DNA of 64,000 bases from Macrosoma leucophasiata (GCA_036365455.1 JAWQUS010000016.1:16143001-16207000); one strand, 5' to 3'. Positions 1 through 12,151 are shown, numbered from the stretch's first letter. Notes: generated by a model not told the origin, from the letters alone. Translations and numbers: made by a program.

Positions 1-179
1 TTTTTTACATATTTTACAAATTTGTAAAAAAATGCCCAAAAGTTCTTTTGAAGATTGCAAAAGGCAGCTTGAAATCGGAAATCATACAAACATTTATTTT
101 GACGCACTAATTCGATTATCTTTTCACTGATATTCATCACGCCGTTTTAAAAAAATACAACAGTCGCCAACCGCTCTCG

Positions 180-410
180 ATGCGCTGCGCTGCACTGCCT
201 TCGGTGTGTTGTGACAAAATGACCGTCATAGTAATACAACAGCGCTGGCCCGCGCTCAAACTGCCCTGCGCTGCGCCTGCCCCGCTCCCGCGCCGCCTGC
301 TTTGTCATCCGGCAGTTGCAGCGCGGCGCGGTGCAGTTTGAGCGCGGGCCCGCGTTTAATTTAGTGTGACGCAGTTCAAAGAGTTTCTTGTATTACAACT
401 TGGGCGGACC
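180..410. repeat. GC-rich inverted repeat
   Basis: A GC-rich island in AT-rich surroundings. A perfect 17 bp inverted repeat is visible: GGCCCGCGCTCAAACTG at 247-263 and its complement at 334-350, with a related degenerate motif near 402-440. The arms and the 70 bp spacer are rich in GCGCTGCG motifs. It may be the subterminal part of a DNA transposon, but I see no clear termini or target duplication. Bases 1-179 hold nothing recognisable. Confidence 0.5.
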
Positions 411-415
411 CGCAT

Positions 416-1390
416 TCAAACAGCGCTGCTACTGCCCTGCGTTTGGTTTGCCCAAGCCTTTAATGTAGAGCTGAAACGCTTCGTTCTAATTTGTGGTATG
501 TTCACTGTGTAGGGATGATATTTCGCCGTTCTCCTAGTTGTCCTATTATAAAAAGGTGAAGAGGGCATTAGATTGTGTAAATCGTTCGCACATTCGCCGA
601 AATGGATCCTATAGAAAATTGAGAGACACGCCACTTTACGGCGATGTTCAAGACGGAGCAGTTTCGTGTTTACTAGTTTTGTGTCTCCAATTATTCTCGC
701 AGCAAGCCAATCAACCGACTCAAGGGCTTCGAGCTGGTATTTGGCTGACCCGTCCATTAGGTGGCAACAATACTCCATATACGACCGAAAATGTGCTTGA
801 TACAAATTAAGCACCTGACATGGTGTGAAGTGCCTCCTTATTCAAGTCCCCAACCTTTATACTAGCTAACTTAGCCTTGCTTTCAAGGTAAATGCCGAAA
901 TTCAGCGTTGGTGTTAAAGTTACACCTAATAGATCTAAATGGTCTGCCAAAGGTATAGGCTCATTATTTAGCTTTGGGGAGAAGGATAAAGGGCTCTTTT
1001 TTGCAGAGAAAAGGCATGTCTGAGTTTTTTGGGTGTTAAACTTGACCAAATTGGTTTCATCTCTCAGCGCCTGAATTTCCGCTGGGCCAGCTCGAGGACT
1101 GGATTCGTACCCTACCACAACTGTAGTGTCATCGGCGTAGTCAAGAATGCCGGATGCGAGCAAGTCATTGATGTGCAGCAGAAACAGAGTTGCAGAGAGT
1201 ACTGACGCTTGAGGTACACCAGCATTTATAACCATTTGATCAGATGAGCAGCCATCAAGAACTACACAAAACGATCGTTCCCTCAAAAAATCCGCTATCC
1301 ATATACAAAAGTCGGCAGGCAGCCCATAAGATGGAAGCTTACTAACAAGTCCATTGTCCCAAGCTCTATCGAAATGGGTTGATCTACATG
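416..1390 (-). pseudogene. Non-LTR retrotransposon reverse transcriptase fragment, frameshifted
   Basis: Remnant of LINE ORF2. The upstream frame (1390 down to 807) carries RT palm sequence: FDRAWDNGL (motif A region), a degenerate GVPQASVLSATLFLLHINDL and the catalytic YADD box. The frame then breaks near 820. The C-terminal region resumes in another frame (814 down to 416) with RSYMEYCCHLMDGS and ARRIIGD-like residues typical of insect LINE C-termini. The endonuclease and the RT N-terminus are missing, and the match stops near 1390, so the copy is 5'-truncated. The motif-B glycine of PQGSV is Ala here. The clade is Jockey/CR1-like; I cannot fix it further. Not functional. Confidence 0.85.
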
Positions 1391-2445
1391 ATTCTGACAA
1401 CATAAGACAAGGATTTAAGAGCAGCAACCGGCCACGGTAAGCCGTAAGTTACGGCAACTTGTTGGATGAAGGTGGTTCAGGGCTTATCGTTGTGGATATC
1501 TATAGAGGAGGCTTACTGCCCGGTGGTGGTGATCTTTCAGGTAACATGATGTTGGTGACTGTTTCAATAAGCTTCACGCCACCTGTCTGTCGTCCTAGAC
1601 AGATTTCATTGTAAATGCAAAGTAGTGGTCCACCTAAACTTTTAGGCTTGAGTATGGTTTTGCTTTGTTGTTGTTGTGAAGAACAAAATGGGTTCTGGCA
1701 CGCTCGCAGACGACGCCGGCGATTGCGATTTGCTCGCGAGCAGCTGTAAACAAAGTGTCATGGGAATCCCCGAAACCGTGATCGATTTGACCGACTTGTC
1801 GGCCGACTAATCAGGGCACATCTCTAATTATAGCACTTAGCTTTAAATCTAAAAAAAAGATACAAAAGCTTAATCGTATAGCATCTGTTTTACGCTGCAC
1901 AAATATAAAGATCCTACTGTATGTTTGCATCCACAGTTAAGCTAAAACATACTGCGAGTCTACTGATTCTAATAATTTCTCATTTAATTTCAAGTTAATT
2001 GCAAAGGATTTTTTGAGATTTTTAATTCAGATAACCAAAAATACTTTAGGTTACTTACAATCTTACATATCAACTACAGTAATCATTTACCATCGATAAG
2101 AACTGCATACTTACTTGTCAATTAAATTTCGTGAAAAAAATATCGTGACGTCGTGTCGTATGGTGTAAAGGCTTACGGAACGTAAGTTGATTTTCATGAT
2201 ACGGCTTAGAAGCACGAAACTCGATGCTTGGTCCGTATTTATTTTCTAATCTATTTTTAAGGTGAATTTAATGTGAATTGGATAAAATTGAACATTTAAA
2301 GCGAAAAGTTATTTGTGATCCCTTCTTTCGCTTATTGTTTTCAATATTGAAAAGTTGACTTTTGACTATTCTCATGTTTAAAAATAGCAAACAAATATAT
2401 TTATTCCATTGAAGGTATAAAAATAATATAAAAGCTGTTGTTCAA
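1391..2445. other. No recognisable feature
   Basis: AT-rich sequence without a convincing open frame, RNA gene or repeat match to other parts of the window. A GC-richer patch near 1690-1810 has no supported coding potential. Confidence 0.5.
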
Positions 2446-2656
2446 ACACCCACATAAGGACCAAGGTCAAAATGCTGATGCGTTACCACTTCTGAGACCT
2501 AAGGTGTTATGCCTCTGTGCCAGAAATTACAGGGCCGTACAATACCACCTGATCGGAACACGATAGTGCTGAACACTATCATTTAGCGGCAAGTCTATTA
2601 GGTAATGCGGTGGTGCCTACGCCTGCGAGCTCCGTCACTGGAGCTCTACCACCAGT
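2446..2656 (-). repeat. Family A interspersed repeat, copy A1
   Basis: Runs from the ACACCCAC block to the terminal hairpin GAGCTCC-GGAGCTC and ends ACCACCAGT. It lacks the GGCAAAC end. It is inverted relative to copy A2, 265 bp away, so the two could pair into a long hairpin. Confidence 0.85.
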
Positions 2657-2921
2657 GCACAAAAAGTGATCGATTTCCGTCCTTTTTATCTTAATTAACT
2701 TTAAAAATATACAAATAAGGAACCTCGACGGTCCAGTCGGGAGCACACACGGACAAAGAGACAGGCAGACGTGTGAACCTATGAAGGGGTATATTATTTT
2801 CTTTTGATGTAGGTGCCTGCGGCACTTTAAAAACAGTCTAATATACACTTTAAAAAGATATGTTATGATTAACAACATACATTGTAATTTGGAAATTAAA
2901 TTAAATAATATAGAATATTTT

Positions 2922-3133
2922 ACTGGTGGTAGAGTTCCAGTGACGGAGCTCGCGGGCCAAGGCATTACCGCATTACTTAATATACTTGCCGCTAAATGGT
3001 AGTGTTCAGCACTATCGTGTTCCGGTCAGGTGGTAATGTATGGTCCAGTAATTTCCGCACAGAGGCATAACACCTTAGGCCTCAGGAGTGGTAACACATC
3101 TGCATTTTGACCTTGGTCTTTGTGTGGGTGTCT
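2922..3133 (+). repeat. Family A interspersed repeat, copy A2
   Basis: Starts ACTGGTGGTAGAG and ends near GTGTGGGTGTCT, lacking the last 100 bp of full copies. It is opposite in orientation to A1. Confidence 0.85.
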
Positions 3134-3466
3134 AAGGTGGGTGTGGGCCCGCGGCTCCGCCCGCGTGTACTAGGTCACTTTTCGCGTAACCTGTGGAATC
3201 TCATTAAATCATTCCATGGCATCCCATAGGAACATTTTTTCGGGATATAAAAAGTATCCTATAATCTAAGTCAACTAATACCTTATCTATATACAAATTT
3301 CATCAAAATCCGTTCAGTAGTTTCGGCGTGATTGACGGACAAACATCCAAACAAAGAAAGTTTCATATTTATAATATTAGTGTGTTTTAATAAAACACAT
3401 CAATGTGCATCCTTGGGGACGGTTTTTGTCAAGCAATGGACGTTTATCGCCTGAAATGATGATGAT
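3134..3466. repeat. Lepidopteran-type dispersed repeat and LINE-like 3' tail
   Basis: 3145-3370 contains the CCCGCGGCTCCGCCCGCG block and the CAAAATCCGTTCAGTAGTTT motif that recur in degenerate form elsewhere in the window (5.9, 7.5, 62.2 kb). 3400-3466 resembles a LINE or SINE 3' end: CAAGCAATGGACGTTTATCG followed by an ATGATGATG-like tail. Similar tails occur at 39.7, 55.3 and, inverted, 21.86 kb. Confidence 0.55.
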
Positions 3467-3469
3467 TAT

Positions 3470-3745
3470 GTTTAAAAATAGTAAAGTTTAGAAATTAAAA
3501 AAAAACGGAAAGAAAAATTTGACTTCGAGCAGGCATCAAACCTGCGACCTCAGGATAACCAGTCCAGCCGATTTACCACTAAGTTACCGAAGTCCCACAC
3601 CGATGCGTCAAAATTTGCTTTGCTTTTAATTTGCCTTTTTGATTTTTAACCAATTTAGGGTCGGTCAAATTTTTCTTTCCGTTTTTTCTTTAATTTGTAA
3701 AGTTCACTCGCATGTGTTATTGCGAAAAATAAATATTACAAAAAT
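3470..3745. repeat. tRNA-like element flanked by inverted arms (family G)
   Basis: About 35 bp imperfect inverted arms (AAACGGAAAGAAAAATTTGAC and its complement near 3670-3700) flank a tRNA-like segment on the minus strand at 3521-3595. That segment has GACTTCG/CGAAGTC acceptor pairing, an A-box-like TAACTTAGTGG and a perfect GCAGG/CCTGC T-stem around TTTGATG. It looks like a tRNA-derived SINE or MITE head, not a working tRNA. Related copies lie at 23.5, 24.4 and 54.9 kb. Confidence 0.6.
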
Positions 3746-4111
3746 AGTAAAGGTTAAGGAAAAGATACGAACTAGAAGTAAAATGCTCACATAAAGCAAT
3801 TAACATAAATGTATATAGTAAAACTAGCTGCTGCTCGCAACGTCGTCTGCGTGATGTCAGTTCATCACCAAACATACCTAAGATGCCAGTGTCGCTTTAG
3901 CATTATAAGCAAACAACTTTTAAAATAGCATTAAATTAAAAGTATAAGTTTTTTTGCAAGCGAAGCAAATGAAGGGAGTCATATGGGAATCCTGCTGAGT
4001 TCAGTCATAAGATGTGACTGAAGGAAATAGACAAAATAATGCAGGAATATATTCCCGGACACAAAAGAGTAACAATACGTACAAAGGTATCAATTCTTAC
4101 GACACTTTTCT
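3746..4111. other. No recognisable feature
   Basis: AT-rich sequence between the tRNA-like element and the Helitron remnant. Nothing supported. Confidence 0.4.
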
Positions 4112-5893
4112 TTAAACTACGTCGGTAGTTATTTTGCCGGGAGCTAAAATGTAAATAGAGTCAGGACTGGTGACGCGGTAGCAAGCGACGTACAGTGGCC
4201 CGTGTGAGAAGCAACTTGTCCTGAGGTTAACACCCGCTGACCTCAGTGTGTGCCCCTGTGACTTATTGATGGTCACCGCGAAGCAGACATTCAACTGTAC
4301 GCCCTTGAACTGGAACGTGAAGTTATGAGGTATGAGGGGAATGCGTGGTATAAATACTGCCTCACCAATACCACAACCCGTAACCCGTAAGAATTTCCGC
4401 CTCAATGGTGTGTCTGTGGAGCGAGATAGCTGTAAGGCGGGTCCCGTTATACCACTTTGGAGGAGATAAGTTCCGAAGAAGCATAATTGGGGCACCTACC
4501 TTCAGCTTGATGGTATGCGATGGAAGTCCGCTTGCTGACAGGAAGTTCAGAAATGCCATGGGATAATGTGTGGCGTCATCGGCTCGACGACAGTATTTAT
4601 GGAGGTGTAGACCACTTCATTTCCTATTAATTGCTGTAGCCTGATCATTTTTGGGCGTCAAAATGGCCCGCTCACACACTCAAAACGTTGTATTCTGCTG
4701 GTGCGGTAGACACCGAGAATGAGTTCTTCTAAGCTAGATACATCTCTGCCGAGAGACTCTGGAAGCACCACCTGTCCACCTCTCTCTTCTGGTAGAGTGC
4801 TTTCGCGAAGACTTAGGAGGACATCAGAAAATTCTTGAGCACGTGCATTGACGCTGAGCCGAGCTCTCATATTAATGGTCAAGCGCAGCGTATGAACTCG
4901 TTAAGATCGTTTCAACAAGGCATTCACCTCGTCAGCCCTCGATCTTCACGTCACCACGGGAAGCGTTTGCCGGAAATCGCCAGTGAACAGTAATGTGTCA
5001 CCACCCACTCAAATGTTCGTTCCTGCGGATGTCCTGCAGAGTTCTGTCCACGGCCTCAACTGCCTTTCTATTGGCTATCGTACACTCATCCCATACAATC
5101 AGGGAGCAATCCTTAAGCACGTGTCCCTTATCGCTGTTACGCTGTGACACACCAAAAACAGTCGTTTCGGCGCTCTCTTAATGTAAGGGAATTTTAAACA
5201 TGGCATGTGCTGTCTTGCTATCCGAAATCAGTGTGGCAGCAATTTCCGACGCTACAGCAATAGCAATTTTGCCTTGCCTCTTGACCTGTGCAAGTAGGTC
5301 AGTGACCAATGTTTTTGTGTTCCATCAGGAGCATCCAAGAAAAACATTTTACCCTGGTTTTGCCCAACGCTCTCAAGGACGGTATCATAAATTTGTTTTT
5401 GCTCTGAAGAGAACAAACCGACATGGTCATTTCGCCCGGATCGTAATTTGTCTCAGCGTTGTAGTCCCAATTTCTACGGTCTTGACGCGGTGTTGATTGG
5501 GAACCTCATAACCCATATTCGATAGCTCAACCGGTGGTGGAAATGACCACATCTTGAAATAAACTAAGACAGGTGTTCAGCACGCGTTCATTTAGTTACT
5601 TCGACAGCGTCTCCAGTAGCATGTGTCTCAAAGCTCATAGAAAATGTTCAGACAGATGATGGCGATACTTCTCCGTTACTGAGGCTTGCCTCCGCGTGGG
5701 TGTCATCCTAGTTTTGGTCACCTCCTTGACGGTGACCTTCTACTACGCAGGCTGCGCGGTAAGTGGGATACTCCACGCCATCAAATGTCCTCAGAAAAGC
5801 GAAATACGTTGGGCCTCGGACCGTGTGAAGTAACAACCGCAGGAATAGCTTTCGCCATTGTTTGGATGCACGATACCTATTAACCTTACCCAA
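4112..5893 (-). pseudogene. Helitron RepHel relic, Pif1-type helicase domain
   Basis: Read on the minus strand, disjoint frames line up as a Helitron helicase. 5893-5708 holds a region with YRAACVVEG. Near 5400-5300, SSEQKQIYDTVLESVG leads into a damaged Walker A (DAPDGTQKT where the family has GGTGKT). Near 5100 is Walker B VWDECT followed by DRTLQDIR. Around 5000-4920 are TGDFRQ-like residues. 4882-4658 has TINMRARLS and LPESLGRD; 4559-4362 has GLPSHTIKLKVGAPIMLLRN; 4330-4112 has the C-terminal VTINKSQGHTLRSAGVNL and YVACYRVTSPDS. There are many frameshifts and stops. The Rep/HUH part is not seen. An old, dead rolling-circle transposon. Confidence 0.85.
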
Positions 5894-6067
5894 TGCGGTG
5901 TCCTTGAAAATTCTCGGATATTCATGCGAAATTTTGAAGTAAATCCATTAAGTACTTTTGAGTTTAGCCCGGACAAACATACAGACAAACAAACATTATA
6001 TTTGGCTTCGATATCGATAGTAGATCACGTCCCAAATATTCTTTAAAAAAAAAAACAATGTACAGTT
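5894..6067. repeat. Dispersed repeat F, part 1 of an interrupted copy
   Basis: Contains TTCATGCGAAATTTTGAAGT, CCATTAAGTACTTT and the CCGGACAAACATACAGACAA motif, then GTACAGTTTT at the junction. The same order recurs uninterrupted at 7460-7640, which shows that the ORF1-type element at 6068-7363 was inserted here. Confidence 0.7.
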
Positions 6068-7363
6068 TTATTTATTTATTTATTTATCCATTTATTTCAG
6101 GCAACAAAATTGATTATAATTAAACAATAGGCCCATATAAATATATACCTTATAAACTAACATACATATTAATATATATTATATTGTGTTAGTACACACA
6201 ACTTATAGATAGATTAGTACACTTCACTTGTACTGTGTCATTGTGCGTTCGAGTGGCATTTGTCCCCGGAAGCGACGAAACACCACATCTTGCCGCCAAA
6301 AGCTTTCCTCCATGACGAGGCGCAGCAGGAATTTCGGCACACGCACCACGAACGACTTGAAGTTGACGTTGCGGCGCGACTCCAACAGCTGCACTCTCAG
6401 CGTGTATTTCAGCTTTCGATGTAAGAAATCCACGCCGTCTTCCGCCTCGGTCGTGTAGTGGAGACGGGAGATGTACACCGGCGTGTTTGGTTTCGCTGCG
6501 TGCAGACCTATATTGGGGTCTACCGGAGCCTTACCGCAGCTGTTCTTGTTGGTTCGCTGACGGCGCTTCCTCCCTTGTACCGTCACGAAACCATCGTTAT
6601 CATCAGCCCGGTTCGTGGCCTTTTCAGGTCTGGGCTTCGCAGGGATCGTCGCAGAAACGCTGTCAGTGACCATTCGGACCAGTCATGTTGGAGGTAGTGC
6701 AGCGCGAGGAGGGGCTGCGGGGACGGGGGCGGGGGTGCGGGGCGCGCGGGTAGCGCATACAGCAGGCACAGCACTCGGCGTCGGCGATAATACCGCTGAC
6801 GCGAAACTTGCAGGCGATGCATCGAGGGGGCAAGCACCTCGCACGGTGTTGATGTTATTAGACACCGTAGGTGACCTCGTTACTGTCACAGTATTACGCA
6901 ACTCATTTATTTGATTGCGCAAATCAGCGACGGTAACTTGGGAGGCGTCTAATTTATTTTGCACCTCTGCTAAGTTCGCCTTCAGAGAAACTATGTCTCT
7001 TAAGAGGCAAGTCACATCTACGTGGTCGAAGGTTACCGGAGGCAACTTATTCAGGTCCTTCGCCACAAACGTCAGAACTTCATCTGGATCCACCTCCTTC
7101 AGCAGGGTAATTATGTCCTGCAGACTCTTCTTTGTCCCATCACGTCTACGGGACACCATCTGGTCGCTTCTGTTTAGCAACGTATACAGCAACACCTTGG
7201 CAGTTGCGATTTCTTGTTCGCTGACTGCCACCTGTGTGTCACTCATGGCAACCAAAGTTTCGAGCGACGGCTAATGCCGCGCTAAACGGTATAAATTGAG
7301 TTGGTAAAACACGTCCGATCCGGAACGCGGTACACGTACGACCGTGCTGCGTTCCGGCACATT
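6068..7363 (-). mobile_element. ORF1-only retroelement (half-LINE-like)
   Basis: A 1.3 kb unit whose boundaries are inferred from repeat F. The uninterrupted sister copy reads GTACAGTTTT-GACTTTCC (7613-7635), and the element separates these two halves. Its 3' end (left side) has an AAAT-type simple repeat tail at 6068-6105. The 5' end is near 7363, about 110 bp upstream of the start codon. It holds only an ORF1-like gene and no RT. The resemblance to ORF1-only half-LINEs is an inference. Confidence 0.6.
6224..7255 (-). pseudogene. ORF1p-like nucleic-acid-binding protein, one in-frame stop
   Basis: Two open segments in the same frame (7255-6683 and 6673-6224), separated by a TGA. The N-terminal part (SEQEIATAKVLLYTLLNRSD, LLKEVDPDEV, DLNKLPPVTFDHVDVT) is a conserved-looking module. 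It is followed by a heptad-rich coiled coil (LLRDIVSLKANL to LRNQINELRN), a Pro/Ala-rich linker and a basic patch GRKRRQRTN. A C-terminal domain has VYISRLHYTTEAEDGVDFL, FKSFVVRVP and VVFRRFRGQMP. The order (coiled coil, basic linker, C-terminal domain) is that of L1-type ORF1p. I recall similar frames as common in lepidopteran genomes but cannot name the family. The start MSDTQVAV (or MVAMSDT, 7255) is favoured. Confidence 0.65.
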
Positions 7364-7850
7364 TTGACTTTCCTACGATTTTATAGATTCACAGCTCTTT
7401 CCCCGTAGGAGATAGAGTGATAATATGTAGCCTATATGTTGACCGGACCGGTTAGTAATATTCATGCAAAATTTGAAGTAAATCCATTAAGTACTTTTTT
7501 AGTTTAGTCCGGACATACATACAGACAAACAGACAAAAATCTGAAAACTGTATTTTTGGCTTCAGTTTCTATTGTAAATCATGTCCCAAGTATTCTTTTA
7601 AAAAATGTTCACTGTACAGTTTTGACTTTCCTACGATTTTATTAAATGTGGAGATTCCCGTGGGAATGAGTGATTTTCCCGCAATAAAAAGTAGCCTAAA
7701 TGTTGGCCAGGCTTAGTATCTATACACCACAAAAAGTTTCATTCGAATCTGTCTAGTATCTTCGGAGATTAGCCTGGACAAAGGGACAAACAGACAAACA
7801 GACAGACAATAAAATTAAAAATCATTGAAAAGTGTTCTAGTACTATTTTA
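7364..7850. repeat. Dispersed repeat F, remainder plus two further units
   Basis: Continues the interrupted copy with GACTTTCCTACGATTTTATA (7367). A second unit at 7440-7690 and a degenerate third at 7700-7830 follow. Each unit has a variant of the ATTCGAATC/ATTCAAATC-type and CAGACAAACAGACA motifs seen in many lepidopteran repeats. No coding sequence. Confidence 0.6.
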
Positions 7851-8136
7851 ACATCGCCCCCAATTAGTTTTTCGTAAATATATACAATGTACAGACACGC
7901 GGGTTTTACTGTTTTATTATAAGTATAGATAAAGAAGATAAATGGTTAATTTGATAGGGTAAAGTTATTTTACTCCTTTACTACAAATGATGGGCGGTTC
8001 GAAGTACAGGGCTTTTACGAGCTGTTAATGACTGAAGCACCTTCAGTTAAGATCGTAAACCCTGTGCCTACAAATGTAGCAAAACTTTATGTCTTTCATA
8101 CTAATGTATATGTAGTAAGTAATGTATATGTATTGT

Positions 8137-8398
8137 CTGGTGGTAGAGCTCCAGTGACGGAGCTCGCGGGCGTAGGCACCACCGCATTACCTAATATACT
8201 TGCCGCTAAATGGTAGTGTTCAGCACTATCGTGTTCCAGTCAAGTAGTAATGTACGGCACAGAGGCATAACACCTTAGGCCTCAGGAGTGGTAACACATC
8301 TGCATTTTGACCTTGGTCTTTATGTGCGTGTCTATAGGCTGCAGTCATCATTTAACATCAATGTGAACTGCATGCTTGTTTGCCACTTCTATTACATT
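8137..8398 (+). repeat. Family A interspersed repeat, copy A3
   Basis: Near full length, from CTGGTGGTAGAGCTCC with the GAGCTCC-GGAGCTC hairpin to TTTGCCACTTCTATTACATT and an A run. Confidence 0.9.
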
Positions 8399-9248
8399 AA
8401 AAAAAAATGTTCGCCGGGGCAGCTACTTTTCTATGCATTTATGAATCACGTAACTAAACAAAACTTCACGCCTGTCGTTCACAAATTAGTAAAAAGTTTT
8501 CACTTAAAAAAAAACAGCCTCCATTTCATGAAATGGTGGTGTGCCAGTAAAAACTCTTATTGCATTCGTAAAAATGTATTGCTGGTAAATATGTGATAAT
8601 TGGAATAAATATTAACTTAAGGTACGTCAACTTCCTAACTTGCTGAGCAAACGAAATTTAAAGCATTACAAAATGTTACCTTAGTTAGTATTTATCTACA
8701 ATCTTATCGCAAATGGAAATAAAAGTTTGCGTTCCAAATTTAACCGAGTTTGAAGTTCAAATAATCAAATTTCCAATTTACTTTAGGAAACAGATAAAAC
8801 GAATTCGTAGGATTTAAAAATGGAAAACATTTTTTATTGGTGAAAGAGCTTTGAAAGTGCTTGCTAGGTACTTCTATTTGATTGGTTCACAGTAACAGCT
8901 AGTATTGGTTGAAGAGTGACGTGCAATAGATTTACAATTGCCAAAATAAATTATTATTCTCTTTTTATAACGAAAACAATCAAAACAAGCCAAGTGTGAG
9001 TCGAATCACGTGCTATGTAAGATACCGTAACGATAAGCCACAGGTAGTTGCGTGAATGACTCAAGTATGGAAGAAGTTATTGGGTGGGACGGGTACACAT
9101 TACCTCGGCTCGTATCGATAGAAGGGAGGGATTTAAGGAAGTTCGAAGACATAATCACATTACTTTGTCGTCTGCTAAATGGAGTATGGCATCATCGTAG
9201 TTACCTCGTAATTATTTATTTGCAACTGATGTTGCATTCAATACTTTT
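8399..9248. other. No recognisable feature
   Basis: AT-rich sequence. Open frames here are short and lack family motifs. Confidence 0.4.
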
Positions 9249-9522
9249 ACTGGTGATAGAGCTCCAGTGACGGAGCTCGCGGGCGTAGGCACCACCGCAT
9301 TACATATATTTGCCTCTAAAAGGTAGTGTTCAGCACTATCGTGTTCCTGTCAGGTGGTGATATACGACCCTGTAATTTTCGGCACAGAGGCATAACACCT
9401 TAGGCCCCAGGAGTGGCAACGCATCTGCATTTTGACCTTGATCTTTATGTAAGTGTCTATAGGCTGCAGTCATCACATAACATCAATGTGAACTGCATGC
9501 TTGCTTGCCACTTCCATAACAT
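9249..9522 (+). repeat. Family A interspersed repeat, copy A4
   Basis: Near full length (ACTGGTGATAGAGCTCC to TTGCCACTTCCATAACATAC) with an A-rich 3' flank. Confidence 0.9.
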
Positions 9523-11483
9523 ACAAAAAATAATTAAATTCAAACTCAAAAAGTTATTTCATCACTTGGAAATAATAAAATTTGCTTTGATAGGTCAGGA
9601 TTACAAATATATATTAAAATTAAGGCGAATAACAACTGATACATTGAATAATATGTCAAAGTAAACAAAAATAAAATAAATAATGGTCCGAAAATACTTA
9701 ATAATTTAAATAGTTATCAACAGAATGTTCCATATTCTCTTTTACAAACGGCAAGATAAGACTAAACGAAAATAATATGGGACATTCTTTGTCATTCACT
9801 AACAGAGTTTCAAAGACCACATTACTGAGAAAAAACCTGCTAAAACAAAACTCAGTACCTAAGGTCTTTTCAAAATAAATTAATAAGGTAATCATTATAA
9901 TATACCTACAGTATTTTTATTGGTTTAATTGTGTTCTTGCCTGGATGTGTGCGAGCGCATTTGTGTCAATTCCATACAGGAGGAGAGGGAACAGGCCGAA
10001 ATTTATTTTTTTGTTAATAACAACATCAATTTCAACCCAGAATGAATAAATGCAAATAAACAGTACTCTTTTACAAATCACAGTAGAACATTAGCAACGT
10101 GCTGAACAATAAATTGCTTACAAATTTTGGGGACTTATTACGTACATGCGTAGACTTTTATTCGTATTTCTTTTATTTTCGTTATTTGTATAGTATCTTT
10201 GTAGTACAATAAAGAATTGTGCTTACTTCTACTAGCTAGTGAAAGTTTCTCGAATAATCCGTCTGCGTACAATAACATTACATCATAATGAATCAAATCG
10301 TAATTAAAGGTAAAGTAACCGCTTAATTTTATTACGGCCGACATGAACAAAGCCATCAATGAATCTGTGTCACGGATCTAAATGAAAACTTCTCACATAC
10401 TGTCCGACGGTAATTTGTTCAGACTTTACGTGAGGACCATACAAATAAACTCAAAGTCTTAACACGACAAATTGTGAGTTATTTTTAGTATTTAATAGAA
10501 GTATCAATTTGGACCATGCAATTATTCATGCATCTTCTTACCAATTCCTTTACAGAGTAAATAGATAGGGTAGAGCCCTAAGCATCTCTTAATAAACCTG
10601 CCCTGCTTTTCTTTTGTAAAAGCATGCAGTACACAGTGGTTCAAATTTCAGCATCTTCGTGAGGGGTACGGCAATTTGCGGATAGGATTCCAGTTACCTA
10701 CTAATTCTGCAGCCATATGGAACCGAGGCTCGTCTCTTTGCACAGAGCGCAGTGTGCTACTAGGAACACAGTGACCATCCCTGATCTCTTTCACGAGGGC
10801 TTGAAGGTGGGTTGAAAATAATGATGATTAGGCCAGTCTACTTTGAAGACCTTTGCTGTCCTGAAAACTTTGACTGATGTGCACTTTCGTACTTTATTGG
10901 CACAACGTCAGGAAGATATACATATAGCTGAACTGAATTGTTGAATTAAATTAACGGTTAATCGAGTCTTTATCAAAACTAGCACGAACACACCACACTG
11001 ACGTCCTCTGTATGTTTTGCAGTTACAAGCCCCATTTGGGAAGAAGGATAACGGAAGTGTATGAATCCTGCATTCTAATTCGTTTTCAAGTCTGCTGTCG
11101 GCAAATCCAAAGAAATATTCATTATGATTTCAAACTATGCAGGCATCCATCCTTTAGTAAATTGACAATGAATAGCAATGAACCGATATTTCAATAGAAT
11201 TCTCACCTTTTATACTTCAATTTTTTTACTTTCATAGCACGTTAGATTAAGGTTTTATGTGAAAAGAAAATATATTCAATGAATTCAAAGATCTTTACCT
11301 GATTTCGCTCCGGCAAACCACTGGCTTTTTGTTGAAGGCAACCAAATGATTATATTAAAATGAATATTGAAGTTCCTAGTTCAGTCAGGAACTTCGACGG
11401 CGTAGGCATCTTTTTTCTTTTATACGGGGTGTTAAAATGTCGATAAATTATTCCCCTATTCCATTGTGGATGAGTATTATAGA
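9523..11483. other. Mostly featureless; possible LINE 3' fragment near 10.65-10.84 kb
   Basis: AT-rich, with no supported frame. 10650-10835 is GC-richer and ends TGGGTTGAAAATAATGATGA, which resembles the ATG-repeat tails of LINE 3' ends seen elsewhere in the window. This is weak evidence. Confidence 0.35.
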
Positions 11484-11670
11484 AACGTAATTTCTTCTTA
11501 ACTGCACGCCTATATTCTCCGAATGGGTAGGCAGAGGTAATTACATGCATTCAAGCACATGCAATCATCCCCGATTTCACCCACATTACATTTGTGACTC
11601 ATGTAACAGGTGGTGAGGCTATTGTCATTACTCGGCACATTACAAAACTCCAAGTGTGGCACTGGGAAAC
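11484..11670 (-). repeat. SINE family C, 5'-truncated degenerate copy C1
   Basis: Shares GGGTAGGCAGAGGTAA, ATGCATTCAAGCA, CATGTAACAGGTGG and the ACTGGGAAA block with copies at 29.7, 32.3 and 58.3 kb. The tRNA-derived promoter half is absent. Confidence 0.75.
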
Positions 11671-11873
11671 ATTAATGACTTGAAAAAATTATAATAGGTC
11701 TTCACAAAATATTGTGAGTTCGTTAAGGATATTTTTCGATAAAAGGATAAGTTTTTGAAAAATAAATCTGCCAATTTTTGCTCTTATTAAAATTAGTTTG
11801 TTAAGTGTCACTTAGGTTACTAGCCCCTAGTAGGTGAACTGTTATATTATTATATTAGTATAACAATAGTAAT

Positions 11874-12151
11874 ACTGGTGGTAGTGCTCCAGTGACGGAG
11901 CTCGGGGGCGTAGGCCTTATATATTTACCTAATATACTTGCCGCTAAATGGTAGTGTTCAGCACTATCGTGTTCCGGTCAGGTGGTAATGTACGGCCCGG
12001 TAATTTCCGGTACAGAGGCGTAACACCCTAGGCCTCAGGAGTGGTAACGCATCTGCATTTTGACCTTGGTCTTTGTGTGGGTGTCTATAGGCTGCAGTCA
12101 TCACTTAACATCAATGTGAACTGCATGCTTGTTTGCCACATCCATTACATA
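11874..12151 (+). repeat. Family A interspersed repeat, copy A5
   Basis: Near full length. The 5' hairpin is diverged (GTGCTCC-GGAGCTC). Ends TTTGCCACATCCATTACATA. Confidence 0.9.

Noticed and set aside
2579..2965. 128 aa frame
   Set aside because: It spans parts of two family A copies and the sequence between; translated repeat.
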